Source of the DNA: Ustulina deusta
Lineage: Eukaryota; Ascomycota; Sordariomycetes; Xylariales; Xylariaceae
Length of the DNA stretch: 64,000 nt
NCBI GenBank assembly: GCA_023159155.1
Contig: JAJNNX010000044.1
Coordinates: forward strand, 186,001-250,000
Reading direction: 5' to 3'
A program made the translations under genes and the position numbers. The notes under the pieces are model-generated. The model saw nothing but the letters and a program-made list of their open reading frames with translations. It was not told where the DNA came from and did no database searches. Positions 11,122 to 23,232 of the stretch are shown here, one piece after another. Position 1 is the stretch's first letter, and the number at the start of each line of letters is the position of its first letter.

Positions 11122-12189
11122 ATGCACGGGGCAGCTACCAGAATAAACTGGTTCATGGGAGATTTGTTCCAACAACTTGATTTCGCTGCTATAAGACCCG
11201 AAAAAGAAGCTGCATCACTCTATGAACCAAACTACAATCTCGTGAAAGAAGATCAAGAAAGTACTAAATTGAGCAATAAAGTGATCCTTTTTCCGAAATA
11301 GCAATTTTTTGGTGTGAGCTGATGTTTGGGAGACTTCTGAACACTCGTTGTTTTCCAACTTGGCAAATTTTTGACCTTGCAAGTCTTGTTCCATGGAGTG
11401 ATGAAACTAGATGCACCAGTCAGATCCTGTGTAATTCCATTGTGCTTTTGGTATATACGTTGAATGGAACCAGGACCCCGGTGTTTAAGGACTTGTTTTA
11501 GACTTCTGCTGGGATTTTATCAAAAGATTCCTCCTTAGTTTCTATTATGCAGTAAATCTTTTAAGGTTCTTGGTTGCAAGTAAGTTGCTCAGAGTCAGAC
11601 TGCGGCCTCAAAGGGATGCAGTTGCAGGTGAACTGCCCCGGCCAGCTTTAACATCTATGCTAATCTGGGAAGCGCAACGTGAAGTTCACCATGGGGGAAA
11701 GTATAACAATAGTGGTGATATGGCCTGAATGAAATTTCATTGTATCAATCTTCGCCTATCAGCCATCGCAGAACACGGAACTCTAATCTCATGAATCATA
11801 TTTTGAATGTATCCTCTATAGCATCCATTTAGCCACGCATTAGATATTGATTCAGCATTCAACAATCTCCTTCTCATATCAATGGCCCGTCTAAGTTTCT
11901 CAGCAAGTTTCTGTGCCTTCGGTCTAATATTGTCTCTTTCACATGAGATGAACGCGATAGTTGGCGGTAAGTCGGCCGGGTCGGCGAAATGACGAGATGA
12001 GGCGGGGGGTCCACATGACCATTCGGAAGCCTCCCGGTCCGTGAGGCTAATCTAGGTCTATATACGACTCTATCGGCCTTCGCAGCCTCCGAAGGCCGCC
12101 AATATGTCTGAGATTAGCGAGGGCTGAATAGCCTCATCGAGACAGTCTTAGATTATCACCAAGACCTCCATTCCATAAACCTTGGCGCG
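11122..12189. other. Intergenic, nothing recognised
   Basis: About 1.07 kb. It holds the 3' flank of the secreted protein gene and AT-rich sequence. The stretch at 11940-12060 is more GC-rich but has no supported frame. Confidence 0.5.
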
Positions 12190-12480
12190 CCCCAGCGCGC
12201 ACGACCCTCGCGTAGGCCTTCTGGGTCGCATAGACTTTCTGTACAACAGCAGCCACGGTTGCAAGCGGATACATGGCTATCACGGCGGAGATGCTGCTGG
12301 ATCCAGCAACTTTCTTCAGCAACCTGGTCGCTGCGAGACGTGCGAGGTTCCCGCCCGCACTGAAACCGGACACGGTATCGCGGATCGGATCAAAACCCGT
12401 CCCTGCGAAGCTACCCGTAACAGGGCATCCTCGACATCGTTCACCGCTCCCGGACACGACGTCTCCGGGGTCTTGCAGTA
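12190..12480 (-). pseudogene. Alpha/beta hydrolase (esterase/lipase) relic
   Basis: Two adjacent fragments in different frames match neighbouring parts of a GDSAGG-type esterase. The upstream fragment AVNDVEDALLRVASQG lies at about 12465-12415. The downstream fragment, starting about 12405, reads FDPIRDTVSGFSAGGNLARL with the nucleophile elbow GFSAGG, then AATRLLKKV and ISAVIAMYPL. The switch of frame at about 12405-12415 breaks the gene. The oxyanion-hole HGGG motif and the catalytic Asp/His region are not found on either side, so both ends are also lost. Confidence 0.65.
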
Positions 12481-13289
12481 GCAGGCTGTGCTGTAGTGTG
12501 ATGCATTTTTGATAGTGGTTTGGCCAAACCCCATGGGATTTTATGAGGCCAGCGTGACCCCATTGCATAAAATGTGAGAAGAACGTGCTAAGCAATCGGC
12601 AGGAAATCAACACTGCTTGCCTGACGATGCGGGGAAGGTAGAAAATGTCGGGGGTGAAGATAGGAAATGCTGGGTTGGATTAGGCTAGGAGCTTTGGAAA
12701 CATGCGTGTCTTAGCTAGACATATCCAGGGTGCGTTTTCTGCAAAAACATCAGTCGACTTTATCTCGACATCTGGAACTCATATTGCGTTTAAATCACCC
12801 CAAATAGATCTCGGCAATAACCCCATAGCAACAAGCTAGCAACTATTAGAGGAGGGCTTAGCTACGGGCACGAATCAGAGTTTCGGTTGTCACAATGTAT
12901 TGATTAGGTATTAATTACTTTTGTGTTGCCATTCCCAGAGTATGCGGCGCAGCATCGGGGCATAACCCGATGTAGCCGCTTCTCTTCCTGTCCCGGATCT
13001 TTCGTACTCCTCGAATACGAGCTCTCTCGATGCATCAGGGTCCAACCATCACGCCAGCAAACGAATCCTTTCCCTCCCTCCCCCTCGTAACTACTAAAGC
13101 AGAGCAAGTGGGATATAAGGGTTGGCGGAGTCCTGCAATGCCACTTGTGGCTATATAGGTCTAACCTTAGCCACCACTACCGTTTCAGTCATACGTGTAG
13201 AAGTGTGCGGTCAAGCCTATCCCTGTGCGGACGGGCGTGGCAACTCAATCCGCGATGCCGAGTTGACCACACGACCCCTTTTACCGCCT
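12481..13289. other. Intergenic
   Basis: About 800 bases between the esterase relic and the RING-like gene, both on the minus strand. No supported gene or repeat. Confidence 0.5.
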
Positions 13290-14036
13290 CTACAATCTTG
13301 CCATAATTCCGAACAATGCCTCCCATTCCCTCTGAACCTTCTCTCTCGCGCAATGGATACACAGGCGCATGACGCCATAGTTGAGCTCCCGAGAAGCCCA
13401 TTCGGGGGGGCAGCCCGAGACATCCACAAAAGTCCTCTCAGCCACACAAGTCATGTCACCCTTGGCCCGAAGCCGGAGCACACGAACCCACGGAATATAG
13501 GAGGCGACGCTTTCGGGGTCTCGGCAATCGAGAAGCGGGAACTCCGTGAGCTCGAACGGGTGCTCGCACTCCGGGTGGATCAGGAGGAATCGGCATTTCG
13601 GGCACACAGGGTGGAACCCATCTACCGCCGATTTCGCAATCCATTCCGCCATGCATTTGGCACCGAAGAAGTGACCGCAGGGCAAGATATGCACAGCCTC
13701 GTAATCGTCATCGGTGTTAGATAGCATGCCGCTGATCCCGTGGGGAAGTGACCGTCGAAGGTGGTCGTCATGGCAGATTTCGCAGGTCAGGTCGATCTTG
13801 ATACTGGCGTCGGGGCCAATCTTGTCGAGGGCAGCGGGAATGAATGCGTTGATGTACTGGGCGAGTTCAAACCACGGGTTGATGTCAGTCAGAGTCTCGG
13901 GCTCATTCCCCTTTAGTTGCTCCGAGGAGGATGCCTCTCCACCAGTCTGGTTTGCCTCAACCTGGCCAACGGCTGGCTGAATCTTTCCAGAATCATGGCC
14001 TTGTTGGTCTCCCTCAGAGGTGATCTTGGATGACAT
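13290..14036 (-). CDS. RING-finger-like protein
   Basis: A single-exon protein of 248 residues. A zinc-finger region begins CEICHDD (Cys85, Cys88), continues VHILPCGHFFGAKCMAEWI (Cys120, His122, Cys128) and ends HPVCPKCRFLL (Cys145, Cys148). Spacing follows a RING finger, whose usual role is E2 binding in ubiquitin transfer. However, the position of the fifth metal ligand, normally H or C three residues after His122, is Gly125 (CGHFFGAKC), so one site may be incomplete or use another ligand. N-terminal residues 1-50 are polar and probably disordered. The start is the first ATG after an upstream stop. Ligase activity is inference. Confidence 0.8.
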   Translation of the reverse strand: MSSKITSEGDQQGHDSGKIQPAVGQVEANQTGGEASSSEQLKGNEPETLTDINPWFELAQYINAFIPAALDKIGPDASIKIDLTCEICHDDHLRRSLPHGISGMLSNTDDDYEAVHILPCGHFFGAKCMAEWIAKSAVDGFHPVCPKCRFLLIHPECEHPFELTEFPLLDCRDPESVASYIPWVRVLRLRAKGDMTCVAERTFVDVSGCPPEWASRELNYGVMRLCIHCAREKVQREWEALFGIMARL

Positions 14037-15579
14037 GGTGTGGGACGTCTAGTGACACGGGTCAGTGGATACTTCATCAAGGACTATCAAAACAAAAAGA
14101 TATACTAACATTGGCAAGACGCGGCACAAAAGGTGATGTCGGAATGTATATTATATCCAGTCGAAGAAGGGTGGCCGAGTGAGGAACCACTGCGCTGACC
14201 TAGACTGAATCGAGACCACCAAGGTTTGGATGATGGCTGGTTGGGGGATCCAAGGAGGATAGGGTGGGAATGGTCTTCCTCTGCAGACGATATGCTTGAG
14301 AGAAGGGAATCCGGTGGGAGCCGGGGACTCGATAGTGTGTGTAGAAGCAGAACTACTGCCCGTGTGCGAAGAACGTGACTAGGTTGTAGGTGATGGTCCA
14401 ACACTGAGACAGCCTGGTGTGGAATTGGATATTATATTGTGCGCTGGGAAGAAAGACGAATTAGGGTATATTAGCGAGACAAATTTTATTAATCTCTCAG
14501 TCGTATTGAATGATGTGGCTGCCCTGAATAACGTGTCTATGGTTGCCGGTGAATGGGAGATATATGATCGTTGTATCCAGTTTGCGTGACTGTAGGGATA
14601 AGGTGAGAAGGTCTCATTACATGCATGGCTCTATTAGTTATTACGAAGCACACCGATGCGGTTGGTACTTGATGCCCAGGACTCACCATCCCGTTGCGGC
14701 CCCTTCCAGAATCACCGCGTAGATTCACCGAGTTTCTAGCTATCGTCTTCGAATCGAAGCGGTGGCCCAAGTCTCAGAGCCTCCGTCTGTTCAAATCATC
14801 CAGTAACTTATACCATAAATGCCGCTCGAGCCTAGTGTAAATGGATACATATTGTACATCCAGCTAGGGAGGTAGATCTGTCTTCGTATTTAGTTGGAAA
14901 TTTGATGGGCTTTGGCCTTATGGTTATATCCAAGGAAGCAAAAGCCAGGATATAATAAGGAAAATTCAGATTAGATTTATGATTTCATCAAACTACCCTT
15001 GCTTTTCCATTAAATTTCATTCCTCGAGAGTTTCTTTTGACTACTAGGTGATTCTGTAGTATGTATCCTAGCTATGTATGGTGGTTACTGACCAAGTCAC
15101 GATCCTCCAATCCCTTTAATTGCAAAATATGACTGCACGCTGTTTACATGCGTACTTTACATGTAGGTGGTTCTAGAAACTGGCCTTTGCCCCTTGTGGG
15201 CCTGGGGAGGTCCAGGCTTCTTGGAGGCGAGGTTCTGCAAGTTTCCGGGACACACAAAAGATCCGCTTGGTAGCTAGTGAATTGGGCTAGGGCAATGCAG
15301 CGTTATCGAGTTCCCGTTCCGTGTTGGGCACCCTGAAATATGTATGTGGGTTCTGATTGTTGTTGTTATTGCACAAAGCACCTAGGCTCCTAGATGGACT
15401 GCTTCTCTGTTCCAGAATTGCACCGCTGCAGTACCGCAGACAACTTGCGATAACGAAACACCCTTATGAAAGTCACATTGAAAATAAATGAAGAAGATTG
15501 ATTATTGATGGCCCCCCTTTCCGATTTATAGGCATATTATTTCATAGAGTGTAAAAATAGTCAATACAACTCAACCCCT
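14037..15579. other. Intergenic, about 1.5 kb
   Basis: Contains the upstream region of the RING-like gene and the 3' flank of the GH92 gene. Frames here are short with no domain signal, and I find no repeat or RNA gene. Confidence 0.5.
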
Positions 15580-18403
15580 TCAGCCCCAGTTAGTGCCCCA
15601 GTTGGTGGGTTTAGGACTCATTTCAAACAAGACAAGCCTCGCATTAACCAGTTCGCCATGGGTAATAATGGGGGCCTCTTTTGTTTTCCCATCGATAGTT
15701 AACCCCTTTACATAGGGTTTCCTGGGAGCTCCTGGGGCAGATATCACAAGTTCCTTTTCTTTGTCTGCACAATGCCCTACTTCGCCACCAGTCGTTGCAC
15801 CACAGGGGAGTCGGAGTGTAATCTTCTCGAAGAATGGTGTACCAACAACGTACTCGTCCCCCGCTGAGTTGACGGGGTAGAAACCTAGAGCCGAGAACAC
15901 GTACCAGGCACTCATCTGTCCCAAATCTTCATTCCCACTTAACCCAGCACTTGTGGCGTTATAATTATTCCAGGCTATCCTGCGGATTTGATCAACAGCA
16001 GAGTTCGGATGTCCAATCAGTGAGTAGAGATACGGGATGTGATGTGACGGCTCGTTGCTATGCATGTTGTGTCCGCCGTCAAAGTGTTCGTCAAGCTTCA
16101 TCTTCATCCCGTCTTGGCCACCTTGGAATAGGTTTGCTAGGCCTTCTACGTCATGGGTAACATCGAACGTGTATGCCCATTTGTCACCTTCAGTCCATCC
16201 CCATGTTTCATTCGCGAAGGAGCCGTTGGCATTACGTGCTTGCATGAATTGGGCTTCGGGATTCCACAGGTTTGCGTAATTTTTCGTTCTCTTCTCAAGG
16301 GCATCCGCTGCCTCATTGTCTCCCGCCACGCGAGCTACAACAGCACACTTGAACGTACAGAATCAGCGTTTTATTTCCATATGTGTGTATTCTTTAGATA
16401 AATCGGGAGTTTCTGAAATTCTCACACACTGAGGTTGAGGAATCAAACCCTTGCTTCCAAAACAAAACTCAGTTAAGAAGAAATGGGGTTCGTTTTACTC
16501 ACCGCTGCGTCGTTAAATGCGTAGTCGAGGGTCCGGGATGCCGACTCCGCCCAGCCATCGTTATCTACCCAGCCATGATCCAAATAGCTAGTCAAACCAG
16601 CCCGCACCTCATAGGGAGTATCAGGTTCTCTATCGTAATATAGGAGTTCCGTGTCTCTCTCAGGAGGCTCATAGGCATCTTTGCGTACTGCAGCCCAAGC
16701 CTTACTAATATTAAAGGAGCGGAAGCCGCGAGAAAGTGCGTTGGAGAGGACGACGTCAGCATTCGTGGCAATCATTATGTTCGTCTCAACCATATTTGCC
16801 CACATAGGTAGTCTACCGCTCCAGTCGAAAATATTCAGAAGTGACCTCATCATCCCATTCACCCGTTCCGGGGCGAACAAGGTGAGCAGTGAGTGCTCTG
16901 CACGGTATGTGTCCCAGATCGACCATGATTGGTAGTAGGACTCGTTGCTTGTATAAATGCTGTCCGTATACCCGTTGTAAAATGTACGCGAAGAGCCGGG
17001 ATACCTTCCCGTAGGCTCCGAGAAGTCATTAGGGTACTGCAATGCGTGGAAAAGCCCAGTGTACCATATAGTTCGTTGATCGTGCTCCTCGTCCGTATTG
17101 TTGACGCCCTCGATGGTAACTCGACCAAGCTTTTCCAACCATGTTGCTTTCGCTTGTCCTACAGTGTCTTCGAACGCGGCGCCATTTGGCATCTCAATAT
17201 CTAGGTTTTTCCTCGCTTGGTCGACGCTGACAAATGAAATTCCAGTACGAACTTCAACTCGGATAGTTTCTGGGTTGAACCGTACGTAGGCGCCTAAGTT
17301 TTCTCCCGAAGAGTTTCGATTCCCCTCCGAAATATTCCTCCCGGAAGTCGTCCCATACGAGACGAATGGTTCCGAGAATCGAGACACAAAGTAGCCGCGG
17401 AACGTCACCGGTTTATCCGGTCCTAAGCGATAGTCTTGTCGTTGTGGATTACTGCCAGAAATTTCCTGTGCCTTGGGGTTAATTTCAATATGGCCAGTCC
17501 AATTCTTGCGAGTCGCTTGAATGAAAACATATCGACTTGCGGATGTACCACCTAGAACGCCAGAGCATTCGTCTTCATAATCAAGTCTTAGGTGACTAGT
17601 GTGAGCTAAAGAGCTCATTGCAGCTTGGATTGAACGTCTGTAAGGCTTCGTTTTAGTAGACCTTTTACGTATTCGGCCGTTCCCGCCCTCACGAACATTG
17701 TCAGGAACACCGCCGGCGCCACCTGGAACGGGTCCCTCCCCAACAGCAGCTTCCGTGAGGTCCCAATCGTGCTCCCCTTCTGCATCCGCATCTAGGAGAA
17801 CCTCGTACACGTATGGTGAGCTAAACTCGTCTTCCTTGTGAAACGCCAGCCCGCGCTGCTCGAAGGCTGGTTTTACCTCATCGCTCCAACCGGGCATTAT
17901 CACAGTCTGGCCAAGTTCTCCCATCCAAATCGCTGGCTGGTGTGTAGCTTGGAAGCCGTGTATGAAGGAATCATTATCGTGATATGGAACCTGCGAGATA
18001 TAGTTCTCTCTCGTTTGCGCCGTCCACCGTGTCACTACAACATTCGCAGTCAGTAATTACCATTCAAGCGAACTCTGAGAGTGTTCTGGAACGACGGTAG
18101 GCGTCTAGAGCATAGATCAACTCGAAAACGAGCTTTATTGTCAACATAAGAAAAAAGTCACTCTAAGAATTGCCTACTCCCAAAAGGTACGGATACCGAG
18201 GGAATCATGCCCCCATTATCATCCGGCGACGTTCCATATGTGCCGATGTGAGGGTTCACGAATTTGAGCACACCAGCGTTTTCGTGGTAATTCGGCCTCT
18301 CTGAATGACTACTATCGCAAGGCTCTCTCTGAACTCCATTCGGACGAGATGCGATGGGAATTGAGTGTAGGTAGGCACTCAGCCATAGTGTTGTTGATTT
18401 CAT
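15580..18403 (-). CDS. GH92 family alpha-mannosidase
   Basis: Three exons (18403-18178, 18034-16503, 16347-15580) give 841 residues. The exon 1/2 splice restores PFGMTRW, a conserved GH92 segment. Other visible family marks are VNPHIGTYGTSPDDNGGMIP near the N terminus, DTYRAEHSLLTLFAPERVNG and MVETNIMIATNADVV in the middle, LDYAFNDAA at the end of exon 2, and NEPSHHIPYLY plus GNEDLGQMSAWYVFSALGFY in exon 3. GH92 enzymes are calcium-dependent exo-alpha-mannosidases, often acting on alpha-1,2-mannose of N-glycans or mannoproteins. The N terminus MKSTTLWLSAYLHSIPIAS is a weak signal-peptide candidate, so secretion is plausible but unproven. The length fits the family. Exon 3 uses an AAG acceptor at 16350-16348. 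The linkage specificity is inferred from family behaviour. Confidence 0.93.
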
Positions 18404-20056
18404 GATCTCTCTGATCCATGCGATGATGAGTTAGCCCTCCTATGCCTTATAATGATTCAACGTTTCCAGTAACGGGTAAAAATGCGAGGGCGGCAGTCTC
18501 GGGAGAGGAGGAGAGGTCTGAGGGCTATTTCTTTCACGTTAACGTAGCCCGTAGGATACTTGCTGAAAAGTATATCGGCCTGGGCCGGATCAGGACATCC
18601 CCATGCGGACACGGATCCGGGGACACACCCTTGAATGCGGGGAAATGTTTTATACATGCAATCGACGCGAAGCAGAGAACACAAAGAAATGCCCCAACCT
18701 CGACTTTTGTAGCGTTCTTTTTCGAGTGTAGTAATAGATACTCGGGGTGTATAGTTGTGTGCTAGAAAGCGAGTAGCAACAAAACGGCAAAGCAAGGTTA
18801 ATATACCATTGCCCTCTTCTCAAGGTGACTTGGATTGCGCAGCTGCTTTGATGTTTGTGCTAGTGTATCTCGCAGTACGTGAGGTCGAAACCTACACACT
18901 ATGGGCGCCCCAATATCAGCTTTCAGTAATCTCAAGCTAGAGTTTACCGAAATATATGCTGAAATCACAGTTAGGATGAGCTAGTCGTCCTCCTATTTGA
19001 AATTTGCTCAGGTCGTCCTTACGATACCCGTAAACGAAAACAAACCTAAGATATGTATCCTCCATGCTGGCAAAATTGAGTCATTCCCGTTCGATAAGAA
19101 TTAGTGCACCTAACCAGAAAGGCAGAATTTAAATAAGACATCGCAAGCGTCGCAGAAACGGCGGTGCCCTAGAAAGCGGCCTAATCACAGAATACAAGAA
19201 ACGGTCTGGATGAGAGATCTCTAGGAGCATTGTCGAGCATCTCCTTGACATTGCGCACTTAATTAGCGGCATTTATATTGTAAGTAGTTATTTAGTCGTT
19301 CAAAGGGTCCTAATATCCCTGTTCACATGGCCTGACTTTTCTAATGCGCCTGAGGTCGCAAGATCTATCACGACCCTCAAAATGAGGGCCAAAAATATTA
19401 AAGATACAGAAAGCTTGTCGAGGGCATATGAATACCATGGTCCTTGTCTAAGGAACCAATGAATGAGGACATCGAAATATTCATCGAATCGCTCAAGAAG
19501 GCCTGGTAATCCATGGCGAAGCCTCGATGATAGAGAGACGGGCTGCTCTTGTACTTAGCAAGAACAACATCGTACATATCCTCTCTTCCAGATGTAGAAG
19601 CACCATGTGATGCTTCAACTAACATGATGATTTCATACAAGTTAGATAGCGTAACCTTGAGGGTGGTCGTTTGTTTAACAAGCGGTCTCGGGTAGTGGCG
19701 AACTGCGTGCCCTGACCACGCATCCATTGCCATAAACGCGAATCGTCGAGACGTCGCTCTCAATTGCCACCTCTAAGATTATTCCCGTGGGTACCGCGGC
19801 TATGAGATTATGTGACTGAGATGTGACGAAAGGAGTAGGCCAGCCTGGCTTTCCCTCGTATCAACCAGTCACACACATTAACATTACACATTCACGCTCA
19901 CATATGAGCTCGTGCGCCATGGCCCACGGGGCGAAGTCGGCGTTTAGTCGTCGCATCATGAATACATCATCATACCATGAGAAGCTGGATGTGCCGGGTC
20001 CTAGGTGAGCTCATGCAATAGTATCGGCGAAAGCGATGAGGGGGTTGACAAGGCGA
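18404..20056. other. Intergenic, about 1.65 kb
   Basis: Upstream region of the GH92 gene and downstream region of the Zn2Cys6 gene. A 121-residue frame on the minus strand (19763-19398) has no recognisable motif, and I do not call it a gene. No repeat is seen. Confidence 0.45.
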
Positions 20057-21668
20057 TCAATCAACTGGTAATATCTCTAATCCTTCAGGGAGAAGTATGT
20101 CCCTCATCATGCCCTCCTGCTCCACGATGTACTGATGAGCAGGCTCGAGATCGGGTGTAGCACTGTTCATTTGTGGCATGGAAGAAAACATATCACTGAG
20201 CAACTCGATATGGCTCACGAATCCGCCGTTCTGACTAGTATTTTTCGTCTGGACGGCCCAATCTCTGCCCCAAACTTGAGGAGGGATGATGACATCGTCG
20301 TGTAGTGCAATTCGCAACGGCCATTGCAAGCGAGGCCACCACTCTTCGTCATCAGGGTCGAACAGAGAAACAATACCCATGATCTCACGCCGAGCCACAC
20401 CTTTCAACCACCATACATCGTCCAGGCATTTTAGCAGAGCGAAGTAACTGGCAAGAATAGCAAGCGCTCGAGGGCGTCGAGCCTCAAGCAGCTCAATAAA
20501 GCGGCGGGAAACGGTGGCAAGGAAGACGAGGGGCGCGCCGGTGTAGGGTATCTTGTGTGCCCAATCAAGAACAGCTATAGCATGTTGGTATGCAATTCGC
20601 GTCTCCAGATGTGTGGTCGGATCGTTCTCAAATTTAGCGATTTCATCGTCCACTCCCACCATAAGATCGCTGAAGAAGGTGGGGTGACCAGAAAGATCGA
20701 GATTTAGGGCCGGCTGTGACTCGATGATGGGAATGACAATAGTACTAATGCGAAGCCATTGCCAGGTCGCAGCCACAACAGCTTTCACACCCTGGAAGGA
20801 GTGAAACCAAGAGAGGGGCAGCGAATAGCCACCCGTCCGGTCATTTATATCGTCTCGCGTGAAGATTCGAGAGGCAGTGGATTGAAAAGCGATCAGAGCA
20901 GCGGTCAGAAATAGCGCTTCGGCGTTCGACTCGGTGACTCCCTTGCTCAGGCATGCGCCGTACTCGGAGCAGGCAGAGGCCATATAAGAATGGCTTGCGC
21001 GTATGAGCTCCCGATCATGAGGGGAACTGGATCGCAGATGGAGAGCCGAGACGGCCAGAAGTGTATCGGCGAGGTAAGTGGCACTCGAGAAGGCCAGTTC
21101 AGGGACCGTAACACGCCATATCCTCTCCAGGACGGGAGACGACACCGAGAGGGTCTTGGCGGTGACGGTGGTAAAGTTGTGGAGGAGTTTCAGCTCCAGC
21201 ATTCGGTTCTTCTTGGTTGTTGTCGAAGACAGCGGAAGAGGCTCCGGGGTCTTGTACATGGGCACAGGCGTGCTTCCAATAACGGTGGGCGTGGTGGTAT
21301 CGCTGGCAGTGGTCGGGCTGTCGCTCAGGGGAACAGGCGAATGCGCTGATACCGAGGCCGACGTCGACGAAGCCGGGCGCGGTGTGTCGGTGGGAGCACC
21401 AGCGGCGTCACCGGCGGAGGCGGCTTTCGGCGCGTGGGTGTCTCGTATGCTGGGATGCTCGAAGTCGCACGAGACACCATGTTTAGAACAGTTGCCGCAA
21501 CGCGGATGAACCTCGTCGCACTTGATCTTCCTGACTTTGCACCGTCGGCAGCCTGCACACGCGCACACATTGTTAGATCTCGGGCGCCAGCCCATGTCAG
21601 TGCAGACCGAACAGGGACAGCCAATGCGTACCGGCTCTCGACTTCTTGTGAGATCTCCTGGGGGGCAT
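20057..21668 (-). CDS. Zn2Cys6 transcription factor, Upc2-like
   Basis: Two exons: a 37-base first exon (21668-21632) and 21552-20057, giving 510 residues. The short exon supplies MPPRRSHKKSRAG, and the junction completes Gly13 before Cys14. The resulting cluster has Cys at 14, 17, 24, 31, 34 and 41, a perfect C-x2-C-x6-C-x6-C-x2-C-x6-C binuclear zinc cluster (CRRCKVRKIKCDEVHPRCGN). A Ser/Thr/Pro-rich linker follows. The C-terminal part (LKLLHNFTTVTAKTLS, WRVTVPELAFSSATYL, ADTLLAVSALHLR) resembles the Upc2/Ecm22-type ligand-binding domain. Members bind DNA and activate genes, and sterol response is known only for the yeast proteins. Starting at an ATG in the second frame would spoil the N terminus of the finger, so the split start is preferred. 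Confidence 0.9.
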
Positions 21669-23232
21669 AATTTATTCCGAGACGAAGGGGTGTTGGACAG
21701 CTGTGATACCGAGCGCCCTCACGACACTGCGAGCACGACCACCCGCTTATATGCAACTCCATGAAAAGGACAAAGGCGATGATGAGCGCTCTTTCAAGCA
21801 TTGGTCCATCCTCGGTGTGCGTCGACCAGGTTTGGAGATCCGGAATGCCGGCTTCATTGCACTGTAAGATGGATGGATGGTGAGTGGTGAGTGGTGAAGG
21901 GCGAATGGTCCTGGGCGTATTAGTAGGAGTACCTAGGACCATTGACAAAAACAGCAGCGGTCTGCGCGCTGGCCTGGGTGCTGTGTTTCGGGGTGGGGAA
22001 TGACGTCGAGGCGGTGCAAGCACGCAAGCAATTTGATGCGCCACCCAACAGCCACCCAACCCCGAAGCGGGATTCCCGCATGCTATGCACCTAACTTAGG
22101 TAGGTAATCGTGCCTGCAGGGCTGGTTGTACCTATTTCACTTGTCCTGTACCACGAGTGCATGAGATGCATCAGCTTCGTTAAATACCTGGAGTTCTTCA
22201 AGTGTACTCACCAGGCTCAGTTTCACGTATGCTGCCCCAGTTGCGATACCAATAGGGGTACCTTATTGAACGGTGTAAGTTCCATTGCTGTATGCACAAT
22301 TCAGAAGAGAGTTAGACGTTTAGCCAAGTGTGGAATACGAATACGAGCCGAGATAGGGGGTTCTCCATCCACGACGGTGTGAAGACGAATGCGAACCGAG
22401 CAGCTTTCTTACATCTACCTACACAGCCACGAGCACACATTACTAAAAATCCAAATCAATTGAGCCGGTTTTCACGGATTTTAGACGACACGGTTCCATC
22501 CACTCCCGGCGTCATACCTACCTCCATTGCTTGGCCTATAGGCATTTTGACTCTGCATGCCTGGCTATCCTCGACATGTTCTCACGAATCCCATGAATAC
22601 AAAAATGACCTGTGCCGTGCTAGTGTACCGGCCGTGGAAAGCCAGTCTACTGGCAACATGGTCATAGACTCGGGTAATTTGGCGGACAACGGAGTCAATA
22701 AGCCTCAACTTACTCGAGAGTTGACACCATGTGTGCATACTAATTAGGCACAAGGCGCCAATTCGAATCCAAGCAGATGGAACAATGAGCGCTACGTAGC
22801 ATGTGAGGCTTGCGTGGATGGTGAAACGAATATAATATCTCCCAAGAAACGGAAGGTCGGGGATGGATTTGAGAATTACATCCCGTACTAAGTCGGTTGC
22901 TTGATAAGATCGATATGTCCGAGCTTGTTAGAACGGTATTCGAATTTCTTGTGGATTAAGACGACTAGAGAGTCTATACATTCATTCACGTTCTTCCTGA
23001 ACCACCGCTATCGAGGTTTCTGTGAGTATAGAGCATTTTCAATCCCCATTTCTTAATACTTCATTACACTAACATCGAACAGACTCCAGGTCCACATTCA
23101 ACTAGGTATTCCATAATATGCCTTCTTCTTCCAGACATGTCATACAAAGTTTAACGAATATCCGTCAAAGCAGTCTCACTCGACATCGGCGATCGTTAGT
23201 CGTTGGAGGGCTTGGTGGAGCTTTGCACTATT
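21669..23232. other. Intergenic, about 1.55 kb
   Basis: Presumed promoter/5' UTR of the Zn2Cys6 gene, GC-rich near 21950-22050, followed by AT-richer DNA. A TTAGGTAGGTAA half-palindrome lies at 22096-22107. No gene supported. Confidence 0.5.

Noticed and set aside
19398..19763. 121-residue minus-strand frame
   Set aside because: No recognisable domain, no splice partners and no start context. Left as intergenic.
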